Assembly: GCF_001190925.1 (NCBI RefSeq)
Contig: NZ_CP011072.1
Span: 1,550,001-1,614,000, forward strand
DNA from: Azoarcus sp. CIB
GTDB lineage: Bacteria; Pseudomonadota; Gammaproteobacteria; Burkholderiales; Rhodocyclaceae
Length of the DNA stretch: 64,000 nt
Direction: 5' to 3'
The position numbers were made by a program, and so were the translations under genes. The stretch's first letter is position 1. The number at the start of each line of letters is the position of its first letter. Below the pieces are notes generated by a model. The model ran no database searches, was not told the origin of the DNA, and saw nothing but the letters and a program-made list of their open reading frames with translations. Shown here piece by piece: positions 8,496 through 17,090 of the stretch.

Positions 8496-10880
8496 CTATT
8501 CGATCGGCTCGGCAAGTGCCGTGTCGAGCTCGAAAATACACGCAGGCCACGTTTCGGCCTGCAGGTCCGCGAGCAGCGGCGCAAGCCGCGCCGCGCATTC
8601 GGTTTCGAGCAAGGCATCGGATGGGGCGGCCTGCTGCGACCGCGATGCGAGCCGTCGCGCGAGGGCTTTCAGATGCGCCAGCGTCCCCAGGGATTTCACC
8701 AGAGCGGCGTGGGTCTCCGGCAATGCGAGCAGCTTGAGGAAGGTCGCTACGACGGCGCGTTCGTCTGCCGCGGCGCCAACCGTCAATTCGAGCCAGTCGA
8801 CGACCGCCGCCCCGAGCCCGATCTCGCGCAGATCCGCGTACGTCAGGGGCCATAGAGATTCCGGGTTGTCGCGCAGCCATTCGCTCAGGCCGAGTGGGGT
8901 AAGCCCGCTGTAGTGCTCGGACGTCGCCCAGTGACGCGGATCGGCATTGGCCGACGCGGCGCGGTCAATGCCGAAACGGTTGTGGCGCAGGAAGGCGGGG
9001 ATGTCGTAAGCGTTGCCGCCGGCAGGCGCGACAGAACGTCGGGAGCTGCAGCGGATGACGGCAGGGACATCGTAGGCGCCGGGCGCCCTCGATTCGCAGA
9101 CCATCGCCGCGCCGGACAATACGCTACCTACGCCGCCCCAGCCGGCGGGCAGCATCGACCGGACCTTGGCAAGCCGAGGCATGTCGAGCGGTTTGTCGGC
9201 CTCTGCCCGCTCATCGATCAGCAGGAAATTGGTGCGTGTCGTGACGAGCTGGTAGGCAACGGCCAGCCGCAGTGCCTCGGCTTGCGCTGCCGTTCGCCGA
9301 TTCTTGGCCAAGGAGGCGACCCGCGCGGCGGCCGCCATGCGTGCTACGGCATCGCCGGCCAGCACCGGCCCGATCGTTGCCTCGCCAATCACTTCCCCCG
9401 GCGCATCCGGGCTCGGCCGCGCGATCAAGCGCACGATGCCCTCGGGCCTAGACGCGAACCCCGCGAATACGCTCACCGTATCGCCATCGAAAACGGACCC
9501 GGGTGGCGTAGAGGCCCATACCGGGGTGCTCCCGTCAGGCCATTGGACGTGGAGGTCCTCCAGGCGCGGCGAGCGCAAGCGCGCAAACATGCGCAGCATC
9601 GCCGGCTCCACCGCCTCGCCCGGGGCCACGAAATCGCAGGCGCCCCCGGTGACCTCGGCCAGGCGGCGCAGCAACCCTTCCGCGGGGCTGCTGCCTGCGC
9701 CCACCACGAACACGCGATGGCCGGAGGCTTGGGCACACGCCAGAGTGCGGTCGATCGCCTGGATCTCCCCATCGGTGATGAGCAGCACATCCAAGGGGAC
9801 ATCCTTCACTGCCGCGTGCGTAAGCTCGAAGGTCGACAACAGCGCCGCTTCCATTTCGGTGCCGCCGAGGTCGGCCGTCAGTCCGTCCGCCCAGCGCCGG
9901 GCGGCGAGCCGTGTGGCATCGGTGGTGCGCCACAGCCCACGGGAGCGATGCTCAACCGACGAGCCGAAGCGCGACAACGAGAAGTGGTCTCCCGCCTCGA
10001 ACTTGCCGACGATAGCCCGCAGGGCGCGACGCGCGGCGTCGATGCTGTCGCCCGACATCGACCCCGAGCAATCGACCAGGATCTTGACCGCTACCGGGCG
10101 CCGCTGCGGAAGACGCGGACAGAAGCTCACCAGCGACGTCACACCGCCGGGCTCCACCGCATCCTCACCCGATACGGCGAGCGAGTCGTGCGCCAGCTCG
10201 CTCACGACGAGGATGAAGTCGCGGTCCAGGCGGCCGGCTCGCGCGAGGCCGATCTCGATGCCGTCGCCGCTCGGCCTGGTGCTGATCGGATGACTGGGGG
10301 ACGCCACGCATGCACGGGCGAGGTCGCCCATGAGGCGCAGGCTGAGTTCGAAGGGGTACTCGACGGCCAGGTCGTGCTCGACGGCCTGGTGGGGGCGCAA
10401 CCCGCCGTCGATTACCGGGTCGCCGAAGCGTGGGGCGATCACGGTCGGAATCAGCAGCCGCAGGCTGCGCTGTTCGAACGGCAAGACCTGCGCGTAGCGC
10501 AGGCGGACCGTGCAGCGCTCGCCGGGGGCAAGATTGCCGAGATTGAGGGTGAAGCTGCCGTCCGCGTTCTGTTCGAGGAGGATGGCCGTATTGCCCTCGG
10601 CGAGGGCGCCCTCGTAGTCGGCTTCAGCCTGCGCCTTCTCCACGACCACGCCTTCCAGCTGCCGCTCGCCCAGCTGCACCTGCACGCCGAGGAGAATGGC
10701 CGCCCAAGGCAGCGGGAAGGTGTAGACGACCTCCAGGTGCTCGTCGTGCGGATTGTGAAACTGCTGGATCACCGTCGCCTCGAACAGCGCACCGTCCAGC
10801 ACGCCTTCGAGACGCACCCGCTCGAGCGTGAGCCTCTCGCCCGTCGATGTCGCCACGCGTGCCGCTTCAAGCGTCCTCAT
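8496..10880 (-). CDS. VIT and von Willebrand factor A domain protein
   Basis: The predicted product has 794 residues. Residues 1-130 form a VIT domain (VIQQFHNPHDEHLEVVYTFPLP, then a conserved EKAQAEADYEGALAEG stretch). A vWA domain follows, with the metal-site motif DCSGSMSGDS near residue 268 and LLITDGEI later. The C-terminal 300 residues include TTRTNFLLIDERAEADK, usual for this family, and a long variable helical tail. The start at 10880 has GGGGGGAAAGAG upstream and overlaps the MerR gene by 14 bases. There is no signal peptide, so a cytoplasmic metal-dependent protein-binding role is likely. A dense antisense frame here is a composition artefact. Confidence 0.88.
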   Translation of the reverse strand: MRTLEAARVATSTGERLTLERVRLEGVLDGALFEATVIQQFHNPHDEHLEVVYTFPLPWAAILLGVQVQLGERQLEGVVVEKAQAEADYEGALAEGNTAILLEQNADGSFTLNLGNLAPGERCTVRLRYAQVLPFEQRSLRLLIPTVIAPRFGDPVIDGGLRPHQAVEHDLAVEYPFELSLRLMGDLARACVASPSHPISTRPSGDGIEIGLARAGRLDRDFILVVSELAHDSLAVSGEDAVEPGGVTSLVSFCPRLPQRRPVAVKILVDCSGSMSGDSIDAARRALRAIVGKFEAGDHFSLSRFGSSVEHRSRGLWRTTDATRLAARRWADGLTADLGGTEMEAALLSTFELTHAAVKDVPLDVLLITDGEIQAIDRTLACAQASGHRVFVVGAGSSPAEGLLRRLAEVTGGACDFVAPGEAVEPAMLRMFARLRSPRLEDLHVQWPDGSTPVWASTPPGSVFDGDTVSVFAGFASRPEGIVRLIARPSPDAPGEVIGEATIGPVLAGDAVARMAAAARVASLAKNRRTAAQAEALRLAVAYQLVTTRTNFLLIDERAEADKPLDMPRLAKVRSMLPAGWGGVGSVLSGAAMVCESRAPGAYDVPAVIRCSSRRSVAPAGGNAYDIPAFLRHNRFGIDRAASANADPRHWATSEHYSGLTPLGLSEWLRDNPESLWPLTYADLREIGLGAAVVDWLELTVGAAADERAVVATFLKLLALPETHAALVKSLGTLAHLKALARRLASRSQQAAPSDALLETECAARLAPLLADLQAETWPACIFELDTALAEPIE

Positions 10881-11337
10881 TGCTCTTTCCCCCCTCGTGT
10901 TCTTCTTCCGCGCCTGAGGCAGCATCGTGCAAGCCTGCATACGCCGCCATCACGCCCCTGACGAAGCGTCGTACCTCCTCGGGACTCAATCCGGCCTTTC
11001 CCGGGTCGATCACGACCTCAATCCCTTCCGCCACCGTCAGATGGCTGCACACCGAAACACTCCCCACCGTGCGCGTCCGTGGCGGAACCGGGGGTGCTTC
11101 GCCGTGCAGCAGTTCCCGAATCCGTTCCAGCGAAACCCCCGCCGCGCTCCATTTCCGGATGAGCAGCAGCTGTTCGAGGTGCTTCGCGCCGTACCGCGCC
11201 GCCCGCGTCTCGCCCTCGGGACGATCGACCAGACCGATCTGGACGTAGTAGCGCACCGTCCGGAGTGGAAGATCGGCGAGGACGCAGAGCTCGGACAGCG
11301 GGTAGCTCGCGGCGGTGGGGGAGGAGTCTGGTGTCAT
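10867..11337 (-). CDS. MerR-family transcriptional regulator
   Basis: This is a 156-residue protein. An N-terminal MerR winged helix spans about residues 12-80 with LSELCVLADLPLRTVRYYVQIGLVDRP and the second-wing pattern RYGAKHLEQLLLIRKWSAAGVSLERIRELL. The remainder is short and acidic, without the cysteines of metal sensors. It is the first gene of the leftward group and overlaps the VIT-vWA gene, so it probably regulates its own operon. The 235-base gap on its right also serves the divergent EEP gene. Confidence 0.85.
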   Translation of the reverse strand: MTPDSSPTAASYPLSELCVLADLPLRTVRYYVQIGLVDRPEGETRAARYGAKHLEQLLLIRKWSAAGVSLERIRELLHGEAPPVPPRTRTVGSVSVCSHLTVAEGIEVVIDPGKAGLSPEEVRRFVRGVMAAYAGLHDAASGAEEEHEGGKSNEDA

Positions 11338-11572
11338 GATGCAATTGAAGCACGACGACTGACGCAATGCAAGTGTATGAAAACCTTCAACGTCGATCCC
11401 TTCAGTGTCGCAGCGCGGAGTCCGGCCTCAAGAGCGCGAACTGACCGGTCATCGGGGCTGGTGGATGAAGAAATTATCCGGGGCGGGTGGCGCATGGAAT
11501 GAGCCTGTTTCCCTGAAGTCTTCGCCCAGATGCGACTTTCCTCTTCTCCGATTGCCGTACCATGCCGATTCC

Positions 11573-12523
11573 ATGCGCACGCACTTGTCCATTCTTCGTC
11601 ATGGCGGCCTGCAACGCCGCGCCAAAGCCCTCGCGGCCCTGTGCGTCGCGGGCCTGCTACTCCCGCTGGCTTCGGCCTTCGAGAATCATTTGCCCGGCGC
11701 GCTGGCGTGGGGGCTGGATCTGGCCGTGCACTGGCAGTGGTTTTTCCTCGCCGGGCTGGTGCTGGCGCTACCGATGCTGGCGTTTGCCCACCGGCGCTGG
11801 GTGATGGCGGCCGCCTTGGTACCGCTGCCGTGGCTCACTGCAACGCCGGCGGCTGTGCGGGGTGGCGAGGGCGTTGATGGGCTGGTCGTTGCGGCCGCGA
11901 ACGTGCATCTCGATAATGAATCCCCCGAGCGGCTGGCGCGGTGGGTCGGGGAGACGAAACCCGAAGTGCTCGCGATTCTCGAGATCTCGGACACGTTCGC
12001 GCAGCGGTTGGGGCTCGATGACGCGTATCCGCATCGGGTCGTGCGCCCGCGCTGGGACCCGTTCGGCATTGCGCTGCTCTCGCGTCATCCGATTGTGCGC
12101 CACGCGGTGGTGGAGGAAGGCGGCGCCACGCCGCGGATCGAGGCGGTGGTCGACTGGAACGGTACCGAGGTCACCGTCGTCGCCTTCCATCCGATGCCGC
12201 CGATCAGTGCGGCCGATCATTTGCTGCGCAATCAGTTGTTGGCCGACATCACCGCGCGCTACGCCGACCGCCCGACGATCGTCATGGGCGACTTCAATGC
12301 AACGCCCTGGTCATCGGCGTTTGGGGCGCCACGGCGCCATGGTTTCATGCTCGCCGGGGGACTACAGGCAACGTGGCCGGCGCCGTTGCGGGGAGTCATC
12401 GGGCTGCCGATCGACCACGTGATGGTATCGCGCCACTGGTCCGTCATCGATCACGTGGTCGGCCCGGACCTGGGCTCGGATCACCTGCCGACTCTGGCCA
12501 CCGTTTCGCCGCACCGCAAATAG
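11573..12523 (+). CDS. Endonuclease/exonuclease/phosphatase-family membrane protein
   Basis: This 316-residue protein has two or three hydrophobic N-terminal segments (about residues 18-35, 50-70 and 75-95), then an EEP (DNase I-like) domain. Signature residues are visible: ANVHL, EVLAILEIS with the catalytic Glu, VMGDFNATPWS with the catalytic Asp/Asn pair, DHVMVSRHW and the final GSDHLP with Asp/His. Membrane-anchored EEP proteins of this layout face the periplasm and hydrolyse phosphodiesters; the substrate is unknown. The ATG at 11573 begins the most plausible membrane leader; longer in-frame starts exist upstream. Confidence 0.85.
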   Translation: MRTHLSILRHGGLQRRAKALAALCVAGLLLPLASAFENHLPGALAWGLDLAVHWQWFFLAGLVLALPMLAFAHRRWVMAAALVPLPWLTATPAAVRGGEGVDGLVVAAANVHLDNESPERLARWVGETKPEVLAILEISDTFAQRLGLDDAYPHRVVRPRWDPFGIALLSRHPIVRHAVVEEGGATPRIEAVVDWNGTEVTVVAFHPMPPISAADHLLRNQLLADITARYADRPTIVMGDFNATPWSSAFGAPRRHGFMLAGGLQATWPAPLRGVIGLPIDHVMVSRHWSVIDHVVGPDLGSDHLPTLATVSPHRK

Positions 12524-12802
12524 CGCGGGGCTCATTCGCGCCTTCGCTGTCGCGCAGGCGGCGCCGAGCCTAGCCCACTGATGGGCTCTACGTGGCGAAA
12601 GGTCGATGTAGCGCCGATCTATACCGGCTACCGACCCCGCACAAATCGCTTGCCCAAGCTTTCCATACACACGTCACGCACGACATTCACGTCGTCTGTC
12701 GCGACATATTTTGTCGCAGTCGCCTATTTAATGACATTCATGCGGTGGTTATCCATCGCTCGGTTTTTCGGAAACCGTTCTTTGTCATTTCAGGGGGATG
12801 TC

Positions 12803-13117
12803 ATGAACCAGAATCACGTGTCGTTTCTGAAGACGGATGATGAATTTGGTGGATTGTCGAACATGGCTGGCGGTTTTCCGTTGCTGGTGAACGGGGTCAG
12901 AGTTTTGACCAGTGAACACCTGTATCAGTCATTGAAGTTTTCGAATAACCCCGAGATTCAGAAAGCAGTGTTGAATCGCGCCCGCGAGAGTGGTCAGATA
13001 TCGACCTTCTGCGTTAACCGAATTTCAGTAAGGCTTTGCGTTTACCGTCGCAATTTATCGAGTTCGCGTAAACATTGCCATTTTGAATTCAGCGGGCAAA
13101 TATTATCGCGCGCTTAA
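12803..13117 (+). pseudogene. Truncated NADAR (YbiA-like) protein
   Basis: The ATG at 12803 has AGGGGG upstream. Residues 6-58 match the start of the NADAR fold (FGGLSNMAGGFPLLVNG, then TSEHLYQSLKF and a stretch ending NRARES). NADAR proteins remove ADP-ribose from RNA or DNA bases or process riboflavin intermediates, and are usually 150-190 residues long. Here homology ends near nt 12995 and the frame continues as 40 unrelated Ser/Arg-rich residues to a stop at 13117. The sequence after the break is also AT-richer. The gene therefore looks cut by a deletion or recombination and is probably inactive. Confidence 0.6.
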
Positions 13118-13136
13118 TCAGATGGGGGAAATAGCC

Positions 13137-13667
13137 GTGGATATTGAGAAGTTAATAAAATATATTCGCGATCCAAGAAGGACTGAAGACGATCTGCGGA
13201 AGCTAATGCACCGATTCGTGAAGGAACGCGACATAGATGCGGCGAAAGCGGTTGATCGGGAGCTGCGGGCTCGTTTCCCTCTTGGTGGCCGCGATGGTCG
13301 CGCCAAGCCCGTGATTGCAATGTTCAAGGGGGTTGAGCGAATATTCGAGAAATCAAAAGATGGCTATGTCTGGATGTTGGAGATGTTTTGCAGTCATCAT
13401 TCTGAGATATTCACTGAGAAGGAGGGATGGAGGAGGGGCTTTGTTAGCGATAGTCGGGAAATTAAGTTCATCTCAGATCAAATAAGCGAGTTGTTTCCGA
13501 ATTCGCCGGAACTGATGAAGAGGAAATGCAACTACGTGCGCCTGAGTAATGGCCTGTACGCGAGAACCCACATGGACAATGATCAAAAATTGAAGGTGTT
13601 GTGTAAGTTGGCTGTGGCTTGCAATATGACGATTTTGGAGGATTGGAGCTGGCAGAAGCTTGTCTGA
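13137..13667 (+). CDS. Uncharacterised protein, low-GC insertion
   Basis: I place the start at GTG 13137 because GGGGGA lies 7 bases upstream, giving 176 residues; an ATG at 13122 is the alternative. The protein is charged and mixed alpha/beta, with an N-terminal helical part (IEKLIKYIRDPRRTEDDLRK) and a C-terminal part containing CNYVRLSNGLYARTHMDND. I recognise no motif. Codon use is more AT-rich than the neighbours, suggesting recent acquisition together with the material that truncated the NADAR gene. Confidence 0.6.
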   Translation: MDIEKLIKYIRDPRRTEDDLRKLMHRFVKERDIDAAKAVDRELRARFPLGGRDGRAKPVIAMFKGVERIFEKSKDGYVWMLEMFCSHHSEIFTEKEGWRRGFVSDSREIKFISDQISELFPNSPELMKRKCNYVRLSNGLYARTHMDNDQKLKVLCKLAVACNMTILEDWSWQKLV

Positions 13668-13720
13668 GTTGCATTCAGTGGATTGATATCGGCGCGTCGG
13701 CAAGGTTGAGCGGAGGTAGT

Positions 13721-14164
13721 ATGGATCGAGAGGATGGGAGTGAATTTGAGCGGTCAGCGGAGGAACTGAAGCGTGCGCTGAGCGACTGGGCACGACTGGC
13801 TCAGGCGGGCAATCTGCCAGGGCTGAAGGACTCGCTGCTTGCTCACTACGCCCGCATCCGGACAGTCGTCGAGCAGATCCCAAGTCATCGCGAACTGCGG
13901 CTTGCGGCCGAGGAGGTGCAGCGTACGCTCGATGCGCAAACTGAGCGGGCGAGGGCGCGGCTGGCACAAGCGGAGTCGGAGCTGCGTGACTTTGACGCGC
14001 GGAATCCGCTGTATGCGTACTTGCGCGAGTGTGAGCGATTCCACGAGACCTGGTGTGCGTCGATGGCGATCGGAAACCCATGCGGTGTGCCGTCGGCGCT
14101 CGGGCCAGACGTCTGGGCTATGCATGAACGTGTCGCGGTGCTGCAGAAGAAGCTGCCCGCGTAG
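13721..14164 (+). CDS. Coiled-coil protein of unknown function
   Basis: The 147-residue product starts at ATG 13721 directly after GGAGGTAGT. Residues 45-95 are a heptad-rich helix (LRLAAEEVQRTLDAQTERAR, then ARLAQAESELRDF). The end carries an ARNPLYAYLRECERFHETW helix and a short tail. It has no signal peptide or membrane segment, and the family is not recognised. It lies 53 bases after the preceding unknown gene in the same direction, so the two may be one transcript. Confidence 0.6.
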   Translation: MDREDGSEFERSAEELKRALSDWARLAQAGNLPGLKDSLLAHYARIRTVVEQIPSHRELRLAAEEVQRTLDAQTERARARLAQAESELRDFDARNPLYAYLRECERFHETWCASMAIGNPCGVPSALGPDVWAMHERVAVLQKKLPA

Positions 14165-14499
14165 TAGCTGAACGCGGAGAGCGTCCTGCCCTTCGTGCCC
14201 TGCTGCGTCGCGAGGCCACGGTCTGCGCATCGATCTCAGCGCCCGGAGCCGGGATCCCGTATTCCTGCGAGACACAGTCGTCGGGCGCGATCGGCGGATC
14301 GATGACGATTTCGGGGATTGACGGGCGTCCAGCCGCCACGGTCCCGCGCGTATTCATTGTCACCTGTGGCCGTCTTCGTGCCGTCTGCAGGCGTCACCTC
14401 TCTGTGCTCCTTCGTTTCGTCGGTCGTCCGGCTCCCTTGCAGGCCGTATAATCAACTTGGCTATGATAATTTACCGTTAATTGCTGGGAACGTCGGGCG
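14165..14499 (+). other. Intergenic stretch, no convincing gene
   Basis: A minus-strand frame at 14118-14363 starts MNTRGTVAAGRPSIPEIVID but overlaps the preceding gene's 3' end and degenerates into Arg/Ser-rich sequence, so I do not call it. A TATAAT at 14447-14452 lies 48 bases before the truncated J-domain gene and could be its -10 box, although no good -35 is seen. Confidence 0.4.
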
Positions 14500-14691
14500 A
14501 TGTCGCGAATCAGGACCCATTACGACAACTTGAAGGTCGCGCGCGACGCGCCCATCGAAGTGATCAAAGCGGCATACCCCTCACTCAGCCAAAAATACCA
14601 TCCGGACCGCAATCCAGATGACCCCAATGCCGGACGCGTCATGCTGCTGCCCACAGGCGCGCGTAGGGCGGATTGCCGACCAACCGGATGA
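14500..14691 (+). pseudogene. Truncated DnaJ J-domain
   Basis: The first 45 residues are a J-domain start: HYDNLKVARDAPIEVIKAAY, then SLSQKYHPDRNPDDPNA with the HPD motif that stimulates Hsp70 ATPase. A normal J-domain continues with a helix and EAYEVLSD, but homology stops near nt 14634 and the frame runs on antisense to the end of the YbjN-like gene (stop at 14639-14641). The breakpoint coincides with the 3' end of that gene, so a rearrangement has replaced the rest of the J protein. It is probably not functional. Confidence 0.6.
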
Positions 14692-15319
14692 AGGTGGTGG
14701 TGGCGTCGAAACTGATACCGACATCACCGTCCTCGTCGAAGTCGAGGGTATCTACGCCGGTGATTTCGCGCACGAGCCCGAGTACGCGCTTGGCGATTTT
14801 CTGCCGGTCATACTTCTCCGCCGGTGACACGTGTTGCAGCCCTAGTTCCGGGAAGGTCAGTCCATTGTCGTCATAGTCAAAGGCGTCGTACGTGAGAAAA
14901 CCCGGGTACGGGATGCCGAGGACCTCCACGAGCGCACCCACTGCTTGCTCCGCGATACGCAGGGCGTCGATCGGGGCGTCGTACTGAATAAAGAAGTTCG
15001 AGGAGCCATCCGGATCCTGTTCGGGAGTGGATTCCTCTGGCGTTCCGGTAGGGGGCAACCACCCCGCTTCCGTCAGTTGTGCCATCTGCCCGTCAGAGAA
15101 GCGATCGGGGCGGGGCAAGTAGGCATTGCTGCTGATCTCGGCGCGCATGCCAAACGCGCCCTGGGCTGCAAACTGAATGTAGCGTTTGGAATTCTTGTCG
15201 GAAATGATCAGAAATTGATCTTCTTCCATGCCCGAAAGAACACTCGCCAGCCGCTCGGTGAACCCCGGCCAGTCGCTCGAGATTCTTGCGCTTTTCGCGT
15301 GTAGTTCGACGTTGCTCAT
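14639..15319 (-). CDS. YbjN/TY-Chap-like peptide-binding chaperone
   Basis: This 226-residue acidic protein resembles the YbjN / T3SS-chaperone-like (TY-Chap) fold in layout: an N-terminal helix, a strand pair QFLIISDKNSKRYIQFAAQG, and a second half with SFDATTTFIRLVGNPPYARL near the end. The ATG at 15319 has AGGAGG 6 bases upstream on the minus strand. TY-Chap proteins recur in conflict islands and are thought to chaperone effectors. It diverges from the WYL repressor across a 132-base region with operator repeats, so it is the likely regulated gene. The family assignment is by eye. Confidence 0.6.
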   Translation of the reverse strand: MSNVELHAKSARISSDWPGFTERLASVLSGMEEDQFLIISDKNSKRYIQFAAQGAFGMRAEISSNAYLPRPDRFSDGQMAQLTEAGWLPPTGTPEESTPEQDPDGSSNFFIQYDAPIDALRIAEQAVGALVEVLGIPYPGFLTYDAFDYDDNGLTFPELGLQHVSPAEKYDRQKIAKRVLGLVREITGVDTLDFDEDGDVGISFDATTTFIRLVGNPPYARLWAAA

Positions 15320-15360
15320 CTGCGCCTCCTGTTTCGGTAGTTACCACAGGGATCGATACA

Positions 15361-15408
15361 ACATCATCGTTTTGATGATGTAAATTTATATAATCAAAGT
15401 GATGATGT
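15361..15408. promoter_or_regulatory. Operator repeats between the YbjN-like gene and the BrxR-like repressor
   Basis: An exact inverted repeat ACATCATC-5-GATGATGT occupies 15361-15381. A further GATGATGT follows at 15401-15408, 27 bases from the first direct copy. A TATAAT at 15389-15394 lies between them. The region is AT-rich against GC-rich flanks. BrxR/CapW-type repressors bind inverted repeats overlapping promoters, so autorepression and control of the divergent gene are likely. Confidence 0.6.
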
Positions 15409-15451
15409 CAAGATGATCTTTTTGATATTATTGGTATGGAGGTGAACCAAA

Positions 15452-16345
15452 TTGACGATCGAGACCAGTCTTGCTGCACTGAATCAGGCCCAACGTGAGC
15501 GGCTCGCCTTCATCGAGTTCCGTCTCTGGTTCCTTGGAGACGTAAGGCGCCCCGACCTCATTGATCGCTTTGGCATCGCGCCAGCCGTGGCGACGCGGGA
15601 TCTGAGTGCATACCGGGAGTTGGCACCGGGCAACATCGCGTTCGATGGGAGCCGCAAGGTCTATGTCCCGACGGCCGCTTTCAAGCCCGTGTTCGAGCAT
15701 GACCCGGACCGCGTGCTCTCCGGGTTGTCGCGTGGGTTTGGTGAGGGGATCGGTCGGGCATCTGAAGGCTTCCTGCCATGCGAGTTTCCGCTACGCCTCA
15801 ACCGCCCGCCGCTTGACGTGCTGGCGGTCGTGACCCGGGCGATTCACCGGCAATGCGCAGTGCGTCTGGTGTACCACTCACTGAACAAGGGGCCGAGCAC
15901 CCGCGAGATCGTGCCCTTCGCGCTGGTCGATAGCGGACTTCGCTGGCATGCGCGGGTATTTGATCGCGTGTCGAATGAATTTCGCGACATGGTGATTACG
16001 CGCATGGAGGCCGCGACGCTCCTGGCGGAGAGTAGTGCAGCGCCACATGAATGTCCCGACCACGACATTCAATGGACGCGGATTGTCCCGCTCACCCTCG
16101 TTCCACATCCGCGGCAGGCAAGACCGGAAATCGTTGCTCGGGACTTCGGCATCCTTAATGGCGGAGCTTTGACCATCAACGTGCGGGCTGCCATCGCGGG
16201 CTATGTGTTACAGCAGTGGAGCGTTGACTGCAGCACTGATCATGCCCTCGATCCGAAGCAGTATCGACTGTCGCTCAAGGACGCACTCGTGCTCTATGGC
16301 GTGGACAACGCTGTGATTGCGCCGGGCTATCGAGCTCCGGCCTAG
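15452..16345 (+). CDS. BrxR/CapW-type WYL-domain transcriptional repressor
   Basis: This protein is 297 residues, the usual length of BrxR/CapW regulators. Residues 1-75 form a winged HTH (RLAFIEFRLWFLGDVRR, then LIDRFGIAPAVATRDLSAYR and ELAPGNIAFD), which matches that family closely. A WYL domain follows at about 120-200 (IVPFALVDSGLRWHARVFDR), then a WCX-type dimer domain. The start is TTG 15452, with GGAGGTG 7 bases upstream. Family knowledge: BrxR controls BREX, and CapW controls CBASS, until released by a ligand or DNA damage. No BREX or CBASS genes lie nearby; only the divergent YbjN-like gene is an obvious target. Confidence 0.82.
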   Translation: MTIETSLAALNQAQRERLAFIEFRLWFLGDVRRPDLIDRFGIAPAVATRDLSAYRELAPGNIAFDGSRKVYVPTAAFKPVFEHDPDRVLSGLSRGFGEGIGRASEGFLPCEFPLRLNRPPLDVLAVVTRAIHRQCAVRLVYHSLNKGPSTREIVPFALVDSGLRWHARVFDRVSNEFRDMVITRMEAATLLAESSAAPHECPDHDIQWTRIVPLTLVPHPRQARPEIVARDFGILNGGALTINVRAAIAGYVLQQWSVDCSTDHALDPKQYRLSLKDALVLYGVDNAVIAPGYRAPA

Positions 16346-17090
16346 CTAGATCCTCACGTTTAGTTGAGCGGCGGGCACCACCCTGGCCGTCCCGCCTCAG
16401 TGTGCAGATGGTGCGGCCGACAAGAATTCACCACCGAGCGGAACGGGCTGTGATCGGATTTCCACTTCGATGCGACATTCCTCTCGGGGTTGGTGGACTT
16501 CGTGCATACCACCGCCATGTCGTCCGCGCAGAACCAATCGGGCTCACCGGATTTCGGTGTGTTTGGCCCGCCAGTTATGAGCTGGTGACATACCATCAAT
16601 AATAGGACGTTATTGTGTTTTTCTGTGGGTGTGCTATAAAACGTCATATAGGATAGTAGTGTGTTCGGTGGAGGCGTAAATGACACTTGGAACAAGTCTC
16701 CCAAGGAAGTGGCGCAAGGAAGCGCAGGAGGGCCCGTTAGGGACCCCCTGATCAATCGATGTTCTGAGCACGCTCACCCAAGCCAGCCATTTTCGCCGAC
16801 TCCGATGATCGATTTCTTCGCTTCCACCGCTCCTTTTCGAGGCCTTTCGGGCCCCGAGCACCCGTTTGCGGGCACAGCGGGCGGATTTCGCCCATCAACT
16901 CATCAAGGCTCGCCTCGCGAGGTAAAGGGTGAATGTCCGGCGCGGACCGTGGGAAGCGTGGCACCATCGTTGATGGGCGCGTGCTGGCAACCGGTGCGAG
17001 TCTGCGCGACGCCATCCATGCGACGATTCAAGCAGTCTGGCACTGAGCGATGCCTGTCAGGCAATATCGCCATAGGACAATGGAGGCATT
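16346..17090 (+). other. 745-base stretch without a confident gene
   Basis: The only coding hint is a 37-residue frame at 16933-17046 (MSGADRGKRGTIVDGRVLAT at its start) preceded by AAAGGGTGA; it could be a small gene or the tail of a deleted one. The other frames are Arg/Ser/Pro-rich and look like noise. Composition becomes AT-richer at about 16600-16680. Confidence 0.4.

Noticed and set aside
8913..10961. 682-codon plus-strand frame over the VIT-vWA gene
   Set aside because: It is antisense to a gene with VIT, MIDAS and ribosome-site evidence; the product is Arg/Gly/Ala/His-rich with no motif.
14639..16345. BREX or CBASS locus next to the BrxR/CapW-like regulator
   Set aside because: No BrxA-Z, CD-NTase or Cap effector genes were seen on either side.
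16752..17015. 87-residue minus-strand protein
   Set aside because: Basic, no motif, no ribosome site; kept only as part of a gene-free stretch.
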